Shown one piece after another: positions 35,083 through 47,628 of a stretch of 64,000 nt of DNA. Source of the stretch: Cladocopium goreaui (lineage: Eukaryota; Sar; Dinophyceae; Suessiales; Symbiodiniaceae); contig CAMXCT020000811.1 in assembly GCA_947184155.2 (NCBI GenBank), positions 122,501 through 186,500 of the forward strand, in the 5' to 3' direction. Position 1 is the first letter of the stretch. Every line of letters begins with the position of its first letter. The notes beneath the pieces were generated by a model that did not search any database, had not been told where the DNA came from, and saw nothing but the letters and a program-made list of their open reading frames with translations. Made by a program: the position numbers and the translations under genes.

Positions 35083-35487
35083 CTGGAAGTAAAGGAACGC
35101 AAAGGATGGCTACTTTAGAACCAACAACTGTGGAAACAACCCGAACAAAGATATCACCCATGAACATTATTGGGCAAAAAAACATGATTTGTACGCTATC
35201 AAGTTGGAGGGAAACCTACCATTTTGGGGTCCCAGTCTTGGGAAACAGCCATGGTGCAGTTTGTCAATAAGGTAACACTAAATCCACTGGTTCATTGTCA
35301 TTTTCCCTACTAGAGTAGCCACGTGGGGTATACCGGTATACCCCATTTTCAGACATACCCAAACATATACTGGTTGGCTCTATGAATCATCACGAGTATT
35401 CCCATTCATATCCCATAAGTTTGCGGGTTGAACCTCCATTCATCACGATTAGCCTGGGCCGAAGTCAAGGCCACCTGCCCCATGGTC

Positions 35488-35532
35488 CTTGGCCATGGAA
35501 ATGGCCATTTTGCTTCCCAGGCTGTGGCTATC
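35488..35532 (-). CDS. Exon of the long unidentified gene
   Basis: Acceptor GTTCATGCAG, reads DSHSLGSKMAISMAK with a GA-type donor (AAG|GACCAT) that keeps phase. A GT donor 13 bases further (GCAG|GTGGCC) is a stronger signal by sequence but leaves one extra base. Confidence 0.45.
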
Positions 35533-36125
35533 CTGCATGAACTGCGGTCATTGTAGGACCGTCGGGGCTGTTTGGATCCAAGTATTTGAAGGGAAATATC
35601 TATAGTGACGGACAATCACTTAGATCAAATATGTGATTCGATTCAGCCAGATGAGTTTTTCCTTTTTTTTCCTCTATTTGAGCATTTTGGGATACCCCAA
35701 GGATTGATTTTTCAAAGAATTGCCCACTTCGATGCCTTTGGGTTTCGATGCCGAAAGTGCGGAATCTCAGAAGCCGGTTGGTTTATTTTTCCTATGATTT
35801 ACCTCCCAGAACGCAAACAAACACTGAATGTCCCAGCGCAGTGACAAGGCAAAACCTACAGGAAAAACATGATTTTCTTCCCATCATAATCACCATGTTG
35901 AATTATGGTTTTTAAACTTTTCTTGTAGGAATCCCAAATTTTAGGCCTAAACCCTGCATAAATCCCATTTAATCCCATCCCATGAAATCCTCCATTAAAT
36001 GATGGTTGAACCTCCATTGTCCATGGAATATCAAAATTTCCATTAAACCCCCCCCATCAAATCCCATTAAATGATGGTTAAACCCCCATCAAATCCCATG
36101 AAATCCTGACCCGCCGTCAGGGCAC

Positions 36126-36185
36126 CTCACCGCCCTGTCCGGCCAGCGCCGCTTTGAAGCGCGCCAGCGCCTGCGCGTCACGGTC
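36126..36185 (-). CDS. Exon of the long unidentified gene
   Basis: 60 bp, 20 codons (DRDAQALARFKAALAGQGGE), acceptor TGCTGCCAG, donor GAG|GTGCCC. About 75% GC inside an AT-rich intron and helical in pattern. An alternative donor (GGCG|GTGAGG) lies five bases earlier. Confidence 0.6.
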
Positions 36186-36379
36186 CTGGCAGCATCATGG
36201 GAGATGAGATCTCATGATGATCTCATATAATAAATATAATAAATATGAGTATACTAAAAATAATATGTTAAATGACGTTAATGGTGTCAACACCAGTAAG
36301 AGGCCATGCGCGTGTGGATGTTTTGGGTGTGGGGGCGGGTGGGGGGGGGGGGGCGGGGGGGGGTGGGGTGGGATGTTAA

Positions 36380-36595
36380 CGTTCATTCTCTTGCACTTCC
36401 ACACATACGTCATGCTCCGCTGCACGTTCCCTTGCACTTCCACACATACGTCATGCTCCGCTGCACGTTCTCTTGCACTTCCACACATACGTCATGCTAC
36501 GCTGCTGCACGTTCTTTTGCGCTTCCACACATACGTCATGCTATGCTGCTCCATGTTCTCTTGGGCTTCCACACATACGTCATGCTACGAGCCAG
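36380..36595. repeat. About 43-bp minisatellite, five copies
   Basis: Copies of CTTGCACTTCCACACATACG-TCATGCTCCGCTGCACGTT with point changes and a 3-bp CTG insertion in the third and fourth. A poly-G run lies just upstream. Open frames (LALPHIRHA repeats) follow the unit. Confidence 0.9.
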
Positions 36596-36984
36596 AACAG
36601 CTTGCTATGCTGATGGTTGCAAAGCTTGGAAAGGGGCCTCCAAACCACAAGTGCCAGAAAAACGCCTCAAATGGCAAAACGTTGCCCACAACCGCGGTGA
36701 GTTTGTGAAGCACTTGTGCAGAAAGCCCACAAAAAAGAGTTCTTCTTTGGCCGGAACACAGACTCTAGACAGACAGTGGGACAAAAAAATTGGAAGTACT
36801 TGTATGCTGCAGTCTGGCGCAAGAGCGTCAAAGGCAATGTCCTGAACAACTTTGTGATTGAAAGGAAAAAAGGAACTTTTCGGCAAAACCCTCGATGAAC
36901 AAAACTCCTGTTTCGTGCTTGTAAAACACTAGATTTTCCATTTTTCAAGTGACCCTTCCAAGGGATTTGCACCAGAAATTTATT

Positions 36985-39810
36985 CCATAAATCCGCCGAC
37001 CCCGGCCTTGGCCAAGGCAGGGGCGGCGCCTGGGACCACCGCAGGTGTGGAACTTCTCCTTCTTCGCTTTCCAAGGTCAAACCCATCTCGCAGCCAGCAA
37101 GCTGCCCCAAGGCTCCTTCTTCGCTTTCCAAGGTCAAACCCATCTCGCAGCCAGCAAGCTGCCCCAAGGCCACATCGCGTAAACATTTTCCTGGCATGCT
37201 TCGTCCTCCAGTTAAGACTTCCAGGCATTTGGACATGAAAATTACATGCTTTGGGCAAGTAAGTTTTACTCCGGAAGGTTTTGTCTGAAGGTTTTGTCTT
37301 TCAAGCCCAAAGCAGCCGTTCCCGCATTCCTGTAGTAGCAGTTCAAATCATTGACCACGCTTACAACTTAAAACGCTTAAAACCCTTAAAACGGTGACTT
37401 GGCATGAACAGGCACCCCAAGGCCACACATCAATGGCTTCTTATGGGCCGCTTCAAACAATCCCTTGGCATGCTTCATCCTGCAGCCAACAGGCACCCCA
37501 AGGCCACACATCAATGGCTTCTTATGGGCGTCCAAGCCTGCCGTTTGCCAGCCCTTAAACCCTTAAAACCCTCCAAACCCTTAAAAGCCTTAAAACCCTT
37601 AAAACGCTGACTTGGCATGCTTCATCCTGCAGCCAACAGCCACCCCGAGGCCACACATCAATGGCTTCTTCTGGGCCGCTTAAATAATCCCTTGGCATGC
37701 TTCATCCTGCAGCCAACAGGCACCCCAAGGCCACACATCAATGGCTTCTTATGGGCGTCCAAGCCTGCCGTTTGCCAGCCCTTAAACCCTTAAAACCCTC
37801 CAAACCCTCCAAACCCTTAAAAACCTTAAAACCCTTAAAACGCTGACTTGGCATGCTTCATCCTGCAGCCAACAGCCACCCCGAGGCCACACATCAATGG
37901 CTTCTTCTGGGCCGCTTAAACAATCCCTTGGCCCATCTCGCAGCCAGCAAGCTGCCCCAAGGCCACATCGCGTAAACATTTTCCTGGCATGCTTCGTCCT
38001 CCATTAAGACTTCCAGGCGTTTGGACATGAAAATTACATGCTTTGGGCAAGTACGTTTTCCTCCGGAAAGGTTTTGTCTGAAGTTTTTGTCTTTCAAGGC
38101 TCCTTCTTCGCTTTCCAAGGTCAAACCCATCTCGCAGCCAGCCAGCCGGCGCAAGGCCACATCGCGTAAACATTTTCCTGGCATGCTTCGTCCTCCAGTT
38201 TAGACTTCCAGGCATTTGGACATGAAAATTACATGCTTTGGGCAAGTAAGTTTTACTCCGGAAGGTTTTGTCTGAAGGTTTTGTCTTTCAAGCCCAAAGC
38301 AGCCGTTCCCGCATTCCTGTAGTAGCAGTTCAAATCATTGACCACGCTTACAACTTAAAACGCTTAAAACCCTTAAAACGGTGACTTGGCATGAACAGGC
38401 ACCCCAAGGCCACACATCAATGGCTTCTTATGGGCCGCTTAAACAATCCCTTGGCATGCTTCATCCTGCAGCCAACAGGCACCCCAAGGCCACACATCAA
38501 TGGCTTCTTATGGGCGTCCAAGCCTGCCGTTTGCCAGCCCTTAAACCCTTAAAACCCTCCAAACCCTCCAAACCCTTAAAAACCTTAAAACCCTTAAAAC
38601 GCTGACTTGGCATGCTTCATCCTGCAGCCAACAGCCACCCCGAGGCCACACATCAATGGCTTCTTATGGGCCGCTTAAACAATCCCTTGGCATGCTTCAT
38701 CCTGCAGCCAACAGGCACCCCAAGGCCACACATCAATGGCTTCTTATGGGCGTCCAAGCCTGCCGTTTGCCAGCCCTTAAAGCCTGCCGTTTGCCAGCCC
38801 TTAAACCCTCCAAACCCTCCAAACCCTTAAAAACCTGAAAACCCTTAAAACGCTGACTTGGCATGCTTCATCCTGCAGCCAACAGCCACCCCGAGGCCAC
38901 ACATCAATGGCTTCTTCTGGGCCGCTTAAACAATCCCTTGGCCCATCTCGCAGCCAGCAAGCTGCCCCAAGGCCACATCGCGTAAACATTTTCCTGGCAT
39001 GCTTCGTCCTCCATTAAGACTTCCAGGCATTTGGACATGAAAATTACATGCTTTGGGCAGGTACGTTTTCCTCCGGAAAGGTTTTGTCTGAAGGTTTTGT
39101 CTTTCAAGGCTCCTTCTTCGCTTTCCAAGGTCAAACCCATCTCGCAGCCAGCCAGCCGGCGCAAGGCCACATCGCGTAAACATTTTCCTGGCATGCTTCG
39201 TCCTCCAGTTTAGACTTCCAGGCATTTGGACATGAAAATTACATGCTTTGGGCAAGTAAGTTTTACTCCGGAAGGTTTTGTCTGAAGGTTTTGTCTTTCA
39301 AGCCCAAAGCAGCCGTTCCCGCATTCCTGTAGTAGCAGTTCAAATCATTGACCACGCTTACAACTTAAAACGCTTAAAACCCTTAAAACGGTGACTTGGC
39401 ATGAACAGGCACCCCAAGGCCACACATCAATGGCTTCTTATGGGCCGCTTAAACAATCCCTTGGCATGCTTCATCCTGCAGCCAACAGGCACCCCAAGGC
39501 CACACATCAATGGCTTCTTATGGGCGTCCAAGCCTGCCGTTTGCCAGCCCTTAAACCCTTAAAACCCTCCAAACCCTCCAAACGCTCCAAACCTTCCAAA
39601 CCCTTAAAAACCTTAAAACGCTGACTTGGCATGCTTCATCCTGCAGCCAACAGCCACCCCGACGCCACACATCAATGGCTTCTTCTGGGCCGCTTAAACA
39701 ATCCCTTGGCATGCTTCATCCTGCAGCGAACAGGCACCCCAAGGCCACACATCAATGGCTTCTTATGGGCGTCCAAGCCTGCCGTTTGCCAGCCCTTAAA
39801 CCCTTAAAAT
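36985..39810. repeat. Tandem segmental duplication, units of about 1.0 kb
   Basis: The block around TTTAGACTTCCAGGCATTTG recurs at about 37208, 38197 and 39207, i.e. about 990 and 1010 bp apart. The segments between match closely. Inside each unit a shorter module (CACCCCAAGGCCACACATCA) and a CCCTTAAAA/CCCTCCAAA string repeat again. Differences are mostly unit gains or losses in the CCCTTAAAA string. Long matching frames on both strands show recent duplication and do not indicate genes. Confidence 0.9.
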
Positions 39811-41208
39811 CAATTCTAAGCGCAATGATCTCTCTCTCTCTCTACCAGACCACCCCCAATAGGGGGGTCGGCGGCACCCGGGCGCTAGCCCATTCTATAA
39901 ACATGTATAAATTACTACAGTTTCAGACACTTCCCTGATCGAACTGGCACTGTGTGATAACATCACCGACACGGCCTCTTACAGACGCTGTTACCATGTT
40001 AATGTTAGATGATATCTAATAACTTAGATCTAATATAACAATGATAGTGATACTAAGTTACTGATCGTATAATGATAGTTAACTGTGGTATATTGATAGT
40101 ATACTCATAGCTTTGGTATCTTTGTATTCTGACAGTATAATGATGATATAATGAAAGTATGATGACAGTAGATTGATTGTATCTTGATAGAATCGTGATA
40201 GCATAATGATAAGTAGATCAAATTACTATAGTGACATATATATATATATATGTGTATGTGTGTGATAGTCCAGACACCATCTTCATTATGGATGATATGT
40301 ACTAACTATAGTGTTGATAGTCATATACTAGGGCTATGAAAATGGGTGTGTGGTATTTAATGGTGATTAATGAAGGTTTAACCCCCCATATAGGTGGGGA
40401 TGTTAATGGGAATAATATTGGTGGTATATCAATGGCTCTAACCATCTTACAATCATGATGGGGCTGTCTGAAAATGGAGTCTTTTGTGGCTAAAACAATG
40501 CCATTTGCACCATCCCCCAGTCATCACCATAAATATATAGGTGGTATGGTTACCATTCCCAGTCATGGGTGGTTTATTGTTTTAACCACAAAAAAAAAAC
40601 CGGGTAAACCCCCATTCTGGCTGACAATGGATGACAAAGCATGGGATTACGGGTACCCTATCAGACATGGCAGCCACATATACAGTGGGGTATAAAACTC
40701 ATGGGTTATATTGGTTATATTAATTGTATAGCTCGATATTGGTTATCGTTACTTATCTTTATGTGGTAGATTATGGCAATTAGGAACAGTACTGTAAGTA
40801 ATTAATTAGAAATACTGGCTCACAATTAGAAAACTGGCTCACTGGTGGTCAGTTTTTCAACCCAACTGCAGAGTGAGTGCTGATAACTTACTTCAATTCA
40901 TGGAAGATCTCCAGATTCACGGCTTTCAGAGATGGGCTATCCCCGCAGTTCCACCAGGGTCATCAGTGGCCCGTCAGTCGGTCTTAAAAGTTCTATACCT
41001 AGATCCTCTAAGACGAAGTTAGGCCGATCAGATGTTGTATCATTGTAAATTGATAAGTCACTTCAACCTATAGTGAGTTATATTACCTATACCCTTACAG
41101 ATGGGGTTATATTACTACTGGTATCCATGTAGTTAGTTATATACCTATAAGATCCAGTTAGACTGACTAAGCCCGTCCAATAAAAACCCAATCACAAGCC
41201 GGCAGCAC

Positions 41209-41255
41209 CTGGATCCGTAGAGCCAAGTGCCTCAAAACCAGCTCCAACACCTGGG
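41209..41255 (-). CDS. Exon of the long unidentified gene
   Basis: 47 bp with a strong acceptor (TTTTCTCTGCAG) and donor (CAG|GTGCTG). After two split-codon bases it reads QVLELVLRHLALRIQ, an amphipathic helix. A second open frame (PGVGAGFEALGSTDP) has much lower third-position GC. Confidence 0.6.
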
Positions 41256-41611
41256 CTGCAGAGAAAATTTCCAAGTCTTTGCTGTGGAGATTTTCTCTGC
41301 AAGAGTGACTGAAACCACCATAGAAAAACTCGTGGTTGTTTGGGGTTGCATGTGTGTGTGTGTCTGCTGATATGAGTTATTTGCATGTTCAAACACGAGA
41401 ATATGAAGAGAACAGGGAACAAGAAACCAACCACGCTGGCAAATGAAGGGGGATGCAACCCACAAAGAAGAGAAATATAAAATTCAACCTAAGTGCCGAG
41501 ATCCCAAATTCTAAAAATATCCATGATGCAATGTCAAACCAAATCCCACTTTGAAACCAAACTTCTCAATCTGCTGTTTGAGTAGAATCAGAACTATGAC
41601 TCTCTTGTAAT

Positions 41612-41715
41612 TACCCTCTGGTAATTTAACATAGCTATTGAAAATGCTGATTTATAGTGGATTTACCCATTAAAAATTGTGATTTTCCATAGTTATGTTA
41701 GTTTACCAGAGGGTA
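41612..41715. mobile_element. MITE-like palindromic element (TACCCTCTGG family)
   Basis: 104 bp. Left end TACCCTCTGGTAATTTAACA and right end TGTTAGTTTACCAGAGGGTA are inverted repeats. Pairing continues inward (TAGCTATTGAAAA against TTTTCCATAGTTA). The clearest copy of its family in the window. Confidence 0.75.
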
Positions 41716-42219
41716 ATCAAACCTGACACTGGAAAATCCATCACAATCCATTTTTTGTAGGTCATCCATCACTGGGAAATTGTCTGCGATGTTTGCAGAA
41801 GAGGGTCTCTGAGTTTAAACCACCTGCAGGGAGCAGTGTCAAAACCCTACTGCAAATTCCAAACGTAATGGTTGCTTGTTTATGGGATTCTTCATGTCAT
41901 GGATTGCGATTGATAATCCCCAGAAACTTTTTGGGGTAGAAAACGGTATACAGTACCCCCGCAATTCAAATCATCCACCAACCTGAAAATTTCTGGACGA
42001 TATCCCCGTGTTTGCTGGTTCCTTTCCCATGTGAATCATGGTCAAATCCCCATGGAAGAACATGGAATAACTCATCAAGCATTATGTTATATCCTAAGAT
42101 AGGTCATGTTCCTACAAATTGGTCATAATCATCAACCAACCAGGCTTTGTGATGATAAACATCAATCATGATTTCATCCACAATGGATTAGCACAGAACG
42201 GGCCAAGGCGCAATGTCGC

Positions 42220-42249
42220 CTTTCTGAGACTTTCCGCGCAAGGCCAAGC
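42220..42249 (-). CDS. Exon of the long unidentified gene
   Basis: 30 bp with acceptor TGTGCTGAG and a GC-type donor (AAAG|GCGACA). All three frames are open. The frame fitting both neighbours reads LALRGKSQK with split codons at each end. Identity as an exon rests on the splice signals and GC content. Confidence 0.4.
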
Positions 42250-43390
42250 CTCAGCACAAATTCTGGCTGTGGTAGTTGGCTTAGATTGTATTATATACAC
42301 AATATATTGTGATTGCATGATTGTATTACCTACAAATGTATATATATGTGTGTGTGTGTGTTTCATACATAGTATTCCCATGAATAATACTCTATGTGAA
42401 ATTCATTATATGGTGCAGTAGCTATCTTGTGGTATACTAACATAGACGTGGAAAATCCATGGTTTGCCTAAGAAAATGATCTACAACTAGTGGCTTCTTC
42501 ACATCTACGTTCGTTTACCAGAAGTTAATAGTGAATAATGGACCATCCCCAAAATCATCATTTTTGTGGGTGTGATTCCAACCATCGCCAAATGGTAGAT
42601 TTATTTTTGGGTGTCCCACATCATTCTTCTAATCATCCCATTTATCCCACCAATAGTCAATAGTTAGTAGATGAAACTAGTCCAGTAATGGCTACGTTAA
42701 CATTTCCAGTGGTTAAATAACCAGTAGTTGAACTATTCCCAGAATATTCCATAATAGCACACGCTTAAATCACCAGTAGTTCGGTAGTTTATAGATGATT
42801 TCCCATCATGTTTATTTAGCTATTGTGGGTGGAAGAAATCCTGCACCAGTTTAATAGGTGGTAAACATCCCATTAATTATAGACTTTCTACCATCCCACG
42901 TGGTGCAGGATTTCGCTGGCCCATCCACTTAAGTAGATTGGTAACTATTTCCAGATATTCCCTGTATTGGAATGTCAAATAGGGAGTACTATGACAAATA
43001 CAAGACTATTAAATCCATACTATTAATAGTATTAATAGTTAACTATTCCAAAATATGTAATACTCCCATCCAAGAATAGTAGACCATGATACTTTCCCAT
43101 GAATCATATGAATATATATATATATTTAATAACCTTCAAATATGGAAAATATGAACTGGTTGGTGGTTGACCTACCCCTCCGAAAAATATGAAAGTCAGT
43201 TGGGGCTATGATTCCCAATATATGGAAAAATAAAAAATGACCCAATAGATTATTGGTTGGTGGTTTGAACCATCTTGAAAAATATTAGTCAATGGGAAGG
43301 ATTATCCCATATATTATGGAAAATAAAAAATGTTTGAAACCACCAACCAGTATTATTTGAAATAACCACGTTTCCCATGAATTTCCAGAC

Positions 43391-43481
43391 TCCCATCCAA
43401 GGCACTGGGGAGTCCCGAAGTCGTCGCCAGATGCTGCGTGAGATCCAAGGCCCAACGGATCTCACCGCCCTGGACCTCCTC
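43391..43481 (-). CDS. Exon of the long unidentified gene
   Basis: Acceptor TTTCCATCGCAG, reads EEVQGGEIRWALDLTQHLAT then TSGLPSALDG. The donor that keeps phase is A|GTCTGG. A GA-type donor at TTG|GATGGG is an alternative. The GGEIRWALDL pattern loosely recalls the GDYRWA segment of alkyl-sulfatase-type proteins, but no catalytic motif of that family was found upstream, so no function is assigned. Confidence 0.55.
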
Positions 43482-44143
43482 CTGCGATGGAAATCGTGAC
43501 ATGCTGGAGTTTTACCATGAAAAATGGGGAAAAACCATGGAAGAATGCGAGAATTCACATGAATACTATATATATATATGAAACATGTGGATTCAAACAA
43601 GAGATCTGAATTTAAACCATGGATGCTGCCATTGAAACATGAGTGTTTAACATCATCGAGGCATCAAGAATGATGGATTTGAGTACGACGAATGCTGGAA
43701 TTCACCAACAAATATGAATAATTAGTTTGTCATCAAACATGATTTTGAAATGGAGATGATTTGCACAGATTTTTCGAGCAAATGTGGTGAGTGTTCAACA
43801 AAATGGAGATAAAACCGTGTCAAATGCTACTCAAGAAAAGGCAAATACTCGCTGGCGATGATCTTGGAACATTCGAAAAGATTGGGATATTGCCTACCCA
43901 ACAAGAACATGGCTAGCGTACCTAATAATCAATTGAGGTAGAATTTATTAAATCTTACCACTGGGAGTTTGACAAACCTGTAGAAATTTTGGTTTATTGT
44001 TGGGTTTATGAGACTAGTAATCTTGGATGCCCGGAAAAACAAAAAAGTGATGCTTTTTTTCTTGGTAGAGAAAACAGTATTCCACCATCAAAATGTTTGA
44101 AATCCACAAACTTAGCAAACCAAGGTGTACCAAATGTGTTCGC

Positions 44144-44183
44144 CGGCAGCAGAAAATCTGAAGATCTCCTGCCCACGCTGATC
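44144..44183 (-). CDS. Exon of the long unidentified gene
   Basis: 40 bp with acceptor TGTGCTCAG and a GC-type donor (CCG|GCGAAC). Phase with both neighbours selects the reading ISVGRRSSDFLLP. The other open frame (DQRGQEIFRFSAA) would not join. Confidence 0.5.
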
Positions 44184-44618
44184 CTGAGCACAAGGATGGA
44201 GGAGATCCTGGGGTATCCCTTGACTGAAGAGTCATATAAAAAGTGCCATTGGGGCCATATAAGCCAATCATGTATATATATATAATTATATATATAACAT
44301 ATACTGTAGATAGTACATCCCCAATTATTGCATAAACCCATCTCGTCTTGTTGGTGTCTTATGTCCCATTATATCCCACTATGTCTCACTATATTCCCAT
44401 GGAATCGTCGGTTTTATACACCGTACTCACTTTGTTGGTTAAATTCTTAAATCACCGAGTACAGGGCGAACATTCAAAAGTTATTAAATCCATATTAATA
44501 TAGACCAAATACAGTATCTACTCATATTTCAAGGATCTTCCCATCTATTGTGAACAATTGTTGGCAAATAGATCAATTATCAAAATAACCCTGTATTAGG
44601 TGGTAAAGTTTCCATGTT

Positions 44619-44743
44619 TACCCTCGGGCAAACTAACACAACATAACACAACTATGGAAAATCACCATGTTTAATGGGTAGATCAATTAATTAAAAATGG
44701 CCATTTTCAATAGTAGCTTTTTGTATGTTTACCAGGCCGGGTA
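44619..44743. mobile_element. MITE-like palindromic element (TACCCTCTGG family), diverged
   Basis: TACCCTCGGGCAAACTAACA at the left, GTATGTTTACCAGGCCGGGTA at the right, with inner arms ACTATGGAAAATCACCATG and CCATTTTCAATAGTAGC pairing imperfectly. Ends differ from the 41612 copy by a few bases. Confidence 0.6.
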
Positions 44744-45258
44744 ATATAATGTTTCAAAGAAATGAGCTTCCCACTTATTTGGGATTGGTCCTTTCCCAGC
44801 TTCGGGCTTGGCCGGGCCCACCAATAAGGCTGATAAATATCCACTTCTTGATGATGAACTCCGCTATGAACTACCACAAGTAACTACCTATTTTCTGTTC
44901 GACAAACCCATGGTTTTTCGGTTACTAAATCTACTTCTTGATGGACGTCCATCCCCGGTTTGGATCCGCTCAAAATGACATGTGTTTCACTTGGTTCATG
45001 TGCTGGGCAAATCATGGGGAGTTAACTAACCCCCAACTGTTAGTGCTGGTGCCAGGTCACCATTGAGGGGTACCAGTTTTCCATCCATTGGGTCATCACC
45101 ACTTCGCCCAGAAAACAATTGCAATTTGGGGGGATACCTCATTTCTATCCCCATTGGCCCAGAAAATATCCCCATTCTATCACCAATATATCATATACTC
45201 ATCTCAGACTCTACCGTACTCAAACATGGCGGCAAATCCATCATCCATAAATCTAGGT

Positions 45259-45353
45259 TATATGGTGGTTTCCTAAAATAGGGCTACCCCTAAATCATCC
45301 ATTAAACTAAACCATCCATAATGGGGATCCCCCATGACTTAGGAAACCTCCAT
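45259..45353. mobile_element. MITE-like palindromic element (GGAGGTTTCC family)
   Basis: Left arm TATATGGTGGTTTCCTAAAA and right arm TTAGGAAACCTCCATAT are inverted repeats around a GGGGATCCCC centre. Half copies of the same arm (GGAGGTTTCCTAAAATGGGGG) lie at about 5686 and related sequence near 7820 and 10200. Different from the TACCCTCTGG family. Confidence 0.6.
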
Positions 45354-45500
45354 ATCTATGGAAATACCTATGGGAATATCAATGGATTATGAATCATGAA
45401 TGGCTTATAACTAAAAAAATGATATCTCATGAATACTTCTATTGGCAGTAAGTTACGTCACGTTAGTAAATATTACCATGTTAGTTACTTATATGGCCAG

Positions 45501-45605
45501 TACCCTCTGGTAAACTTACATAACTATGGAAAAACACCGCTTTTTAGTAACTGGGCCATTTTCATCCATGTTCCATAGATATGTGACATAAATTATCAGA
45601 GGGTA
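45501..45605. mobile_element. MITE-like palindromic element (TACCCTCTGG family)
   Basis: 105 bp. TACCCTCTGGTAAACTTACA at the left, ATAAATTATCAGAGGGTA at the right, inner arms TAACTATGGAAAA and TTCCATAGATATG paired. Length equals the 41612 copy within one base. Confidence 0.7.
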
Positions 45606-45679
45606 TATCCCATTCATCATCCATTGTTATCTGACCCAGCTCTAAACCTCCATATACTTTCCGAGGCACCGCTTCTCGC

Positions 45680-45728
45680 CAATCCTCCGCCACTGTCAGA
45701 TGCGACACAGGGAAGGGGCAGAAGCCAC
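45680..45728 (-). CDS. Exon of the long unidentified gene
   Basis: 49 bp with acceptor CAGTCGCCGCAG and a GC-type donor (GATTG|GCGAGA). The phase set by neighbours reads GFCPFPVSHLTVAED with split codons at both ends. The other frames are less protein-like or stop. Confidence 0.5.
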
Positions 45729-46719
45729 CTGCGGCGACTGGGCGCCAAGCGCAAAAAAAAAGGGGTCGAAAAAAAGGTTAGGCCGAGATACCATGTATGG
45801 GATATTATATATATATATATGTGTAAGCAACAAAATAGTGGGATTTTTCAGGCGATTTTGGATGGGAATGAGTGGGATGATTGTGCGACAGTGTAAACCT
45901 TGGAATGATAAACCCAGGATCCCCCCAATATGGTGATGTCATTTGCTACTTAAATGGTACCACCCCAATGACCAACGGCCCAGGGTTTATTAATCCGCGC
46001 TTGACATTAATCATACAGTCTGCCACAGTCAAAACATGGCACATGTGGTATGGTAATCCATCCCATACTGGAAATCCTCTTTTCATGCGCGCATACATCC
46101 TTTTTAATGGATTCATGACCATCCTACACTGTGGGTATATCACTATAGTCACTATATCCCATGATCATCCCAGTAGTGGAAGGACAGCTGCTGACTCCGC
46201 TTGGCTGGTTGATTCGTAACCGACCAATGGTTGATATCACCATGGAAAAAGAACATGTGGAATATCAGAATATCCAACGGAATGATATTCCAAATATTGA
46301 TATTGATATGGAAGTATTGATTATTGATTATGCTTTCCAAATATCTGAGAATATCGGAATAATCACAATGGAAAAAGGCAAATGTCGAGTGTTCACAAGT
46401 TGCTTCTCCCATGTCCTTTTACATGAGTTGAAGGGAATCCCCGTTTCCTGTATTTGTTTGCTGGTTACATCGGGTGTTGGTGGTTCACTCCAATTTTTTC
46501 TTGAGCATATTTTTTTCCTGCTTGAATACCAGTGGTTCCTGCTTATCATCAATTCTTTGTTTCAACTGAGAAAAGAAAAATATTAAAAAAAAAAACATGT
46601 GTATAACACTATAATTATATATAATGGTTAACTCTGTATACATATATATATATATTATATAATGGTTATGGTTAAATCCCCATTGAAGAACTCATATATC
46701 TTGATGGTCCCCTCCTTGC

Positions 46720-46788
46720 CTCTCTTGTGGCTCAAGAGTTCTTGGGCCAGGCCCACGAGTACTTCCACCTCAGGCCTGGCATCGCTTC
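46720..46788 (-). CDS. Exon of the long unidentified gene
   Basis: 69 bp with acceptor GGGACACAG and a GC-type donor (AGAG|GCAAGG). Reads SDARPEVEVLVGLAQELLSH-KR, strongly helical with heptad-like hydrophobics. The frame remains open upstream, so the acceptor could be further 5'. Confidence 0.55.
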
Positions 46789-47573
46789 CTGTGTCCCGAA
46801 CTTGGGACAGATGTGGCACGAGACATGAAAAAAATCCCTGTTCTTCTGAAATGCTGGTTGATCAATAGCTATACTTCTATATATCCATATATCATCATAT
46901 ATCCATGGTTATAATGATCCTCAATCAGGAAGGTATAACCCTCTACAGCATGCGATAAAAGCGGTAATTTGGTTTATTTCACAAAAATAAGGAGGGTTTC
47001 TGGTGGATATATTCAACTCGTTAAATTGGTTTAACCAACTTATAAATTGGGGATGGCAGAAATTAAAAGGCTGATACCATCATGGATTTGTCTCCAAATA
47101 TGGATTGGAAATTTCGGGGTGTAAGCCAATATGTGGCAATCCTAATGGGGAAGATAGTCATCATCAAACATGAGTTTTGGGGTACAGTAGACTATTTTCA
47201 AACAAACCAATTATTTGTACAAAACAGTCCATGTTGGCGTGGTGACAATTTTGAGTCAGGATTACTAATCACTTACTAAGTAGGATAAGCCTTCAAGTAC
47301 AACCATCAAAAATTGAAAAAAATGTGGATTTGGCAGCTGGTGAATAGTTATGGTAAGTTGCCTCAATTACTGTCTAAATCATGTATAGCACTATGTGTAT
47401 GTATCTATAAGTATAGCCCCAGCATCTACCAGAGAATCCTCCCAAAGAATTTGTGCACATCTTAATGTGGGATTCACCCAATTTCGTCACCATCTCCAAG
47501 TCCCATTTTTATTGGTGCCATAAACCATCCCCCATGCCGCACTAGTTCTAAAACTGGCAGCCAGGTCGCTCTC

Positions 47574-47628
47574 CCCGTGCCGCCAAACGCACCCCGTGCC
47601 GCGTCACGCGCGTGGCAAAGCCCAAGGC
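47574..47628 (-). CDS. Exon of the long unidentified gene
   Basis: 55 bp with acceptor TTCAAAGCAG and a GA-type donor (CGGG|GAGAGC). Reads ALGFATRVTRHGVRLAAR plus one base. Third-position GC is very high. Confidence 0.5.

Larger units (their letters stand above)
36186..41208. other. 5-kb intron filled with tandem repeats
   Basis: Between two exons of the long gene. Contains the 36380-36600 and 36985-39810 repeat blocks, a poly-G tract (36340-36365) and about 1.2 kb of AT-rich sequence. A candidate exon at 40942-40982 did not fit the reading phase. Confidence 0.5.

Noticed and set aside
37008..39255. Repeated 60-109 codon ORFs on both strands
   Set aside because: They recur because the DNA block is tandemly duplicated; no domain, no splice context, frames equal on both strands.
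40942..40982. Minus-strand exon PTDGPLMTLVELR
   Set aside because: Reasonable translation and GA donor, but it cannot be joined in phase to the exons at 41209 or 36185 without an unusual donor, and its acceptor (TTTTAAG) is weak.
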